A stretch of DNA of 5,564 nt. Origin: an uncultured Erysipelotrichaceae bacterium (GTDB taxonomy: Bacteria; Bacillota_I; Bacilli_A; Erysipelotrichales; Erysipelotrichaceae). The stretch lies in NCBI GenBank assembly GCA_902803275.1, contig CADCPE010000125.1, positions 1 to 5,564 on the forward strand. Reading direction: 5' to 3'. Positions 5,347-5,564 of the stretch are shown piece by piece; position 1 is the first letter of the stretch; every line of letters begins with the position of its first letter. The notes under the pieces were generated by a model that saw only the letters and a list, made by a program, of their open reading frames with translations, was not told the DNA's origin and did no database searches. The translations under genes and the position numbers were made by a program.

Positions 5347-5564
5347 ATGGAAATGCTTTATTTTATATCCAGATATTTCATGTATTTCTTCATTCCGCTG
5401 TTGGTCGTTTCTATAAGCGGCATGTTCTCAGAACGTTCAGGTATCATCCATATGGGTCTTGATTCCGTCATGGTCTGGTCATGCATGTGGGGCGTTCTGT
5501 GCCTGCAGTGGCTTGACGGCGTTGTTGCCGGACAGATGAGGCTGATCATTGCTTTGCTGTTCTC
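5347..5564 (+). CDS. nupQ: Nucleoside ABC transporter permease, second subunit, 3' end missing
   Basis: An open frame runs from the ATG at 5347 to the end of the window, giving 72 residues of what is normally a protein of about 300. It should be the second half of the membrane channel, pairing with the permease upstream. The recognisable part is a hydrophobic N-terminal helix (about 10-26) followed by M-F-S-E-R-S-G-I-I-H-M-G-L-D (26-39). This corresponds to the S-E-R-S-G-V-x-N-I-x-L-E-G element found near the N-terminus of NupQ/YufQ-type permeases. Here His, Asp and Ser replace the usual Asn, Glu and Gly. A second hydrophobic stretch covers about 41-60. The gene starts one base after the first permease's stop, completing the binding protein-ATPase-permease-permease order. 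The symbol rests on this short match and on position. Confidence 0.88.
   Translation, partial: MEMLYFISRYFMYFFIPLLVVSISGMFSERSGIIHMGLDSVMVWSCMWGVLCLQWLDGVVAGQMRLIIALLF

Noticed and set aside
5358..5549. Minus-strand open frame opposite the start of the second permease
   Set aside because: It is antisense to a gene supported by family motif, ribosome binding site and operon position, and shows no domain.
1..5564. CRISPR array, tRNA or rRNA gene, insertion sequence or phage element
   Set aside because: No regularly spaced repeats, terminal inverted repeats, transposase-like proteins or structural RNA signatures were seen in either strand.

Overview
The window holds an ordinary-looking bacterial nucleoside salvage and uptake locus. 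All genes are on the + strand, and both the first and last are cut by the window edges. The host looks like a low-to-moderate GC Gram-positive of the Bacillota. The evidence is strong purine-rich Shine-Dalgarno sequences, a lipoprotein-anchored binding protein, tight gene packing and a gene order like the Bacillus nupN-nupO-nupP-nupQ (yufN-Q) cluster. Clostridia or Erysipelotrichia would fit, but I cannot fix the family from sequence alone. UGA is not read as tryptophan (Trp is TGG throughout), so this is not a mycoplasma.

Layout. Positions 1-573 encode the C-terminal three quarters of a nucleoside phosphorylase of the PNP/UDP family. One base later, 575-1237 encodes a six-helix YczE-like membrane protein of unknown function that carries a clear internal duplication. 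A 160-base AT-rich spacer follows, with a plausible extended -10 promoter. Next comes a BMP/PnrA-type nucleoside-binding lipoprotein (1398-2576). A strong intrinsic terminator (2599-2634) separates it from a two-domain ABC ATPase (2686-4221), which overlaps the first permease (4221-5345) by one base. The second permease begins at 5347 and runs off the end.

How the parts fit. The lipoprotein should capture nucleosides outside the membrane. The two permeases form the channel, and the double ATPase powers import. The phosphorylase would then split the nucleoside into base and (deoxy)ribose-1-phosphate. The YczE-like protein is translationally tied to the phosphorylase, so it may have a role in the same pathway, but nothing in its sequence names a substrate. 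The terminator after the binding-protein gene, together with that gene's very biased codon use, suggests it is made in large excess over the membrane components.

I see no clearly new system. The items most worth a second look are the phosphorylase's non-standard active-site motifs, the YczE-like protein's duplicated architecture and gene pairing, and the acidic DxDxDG loop in the binding protein.
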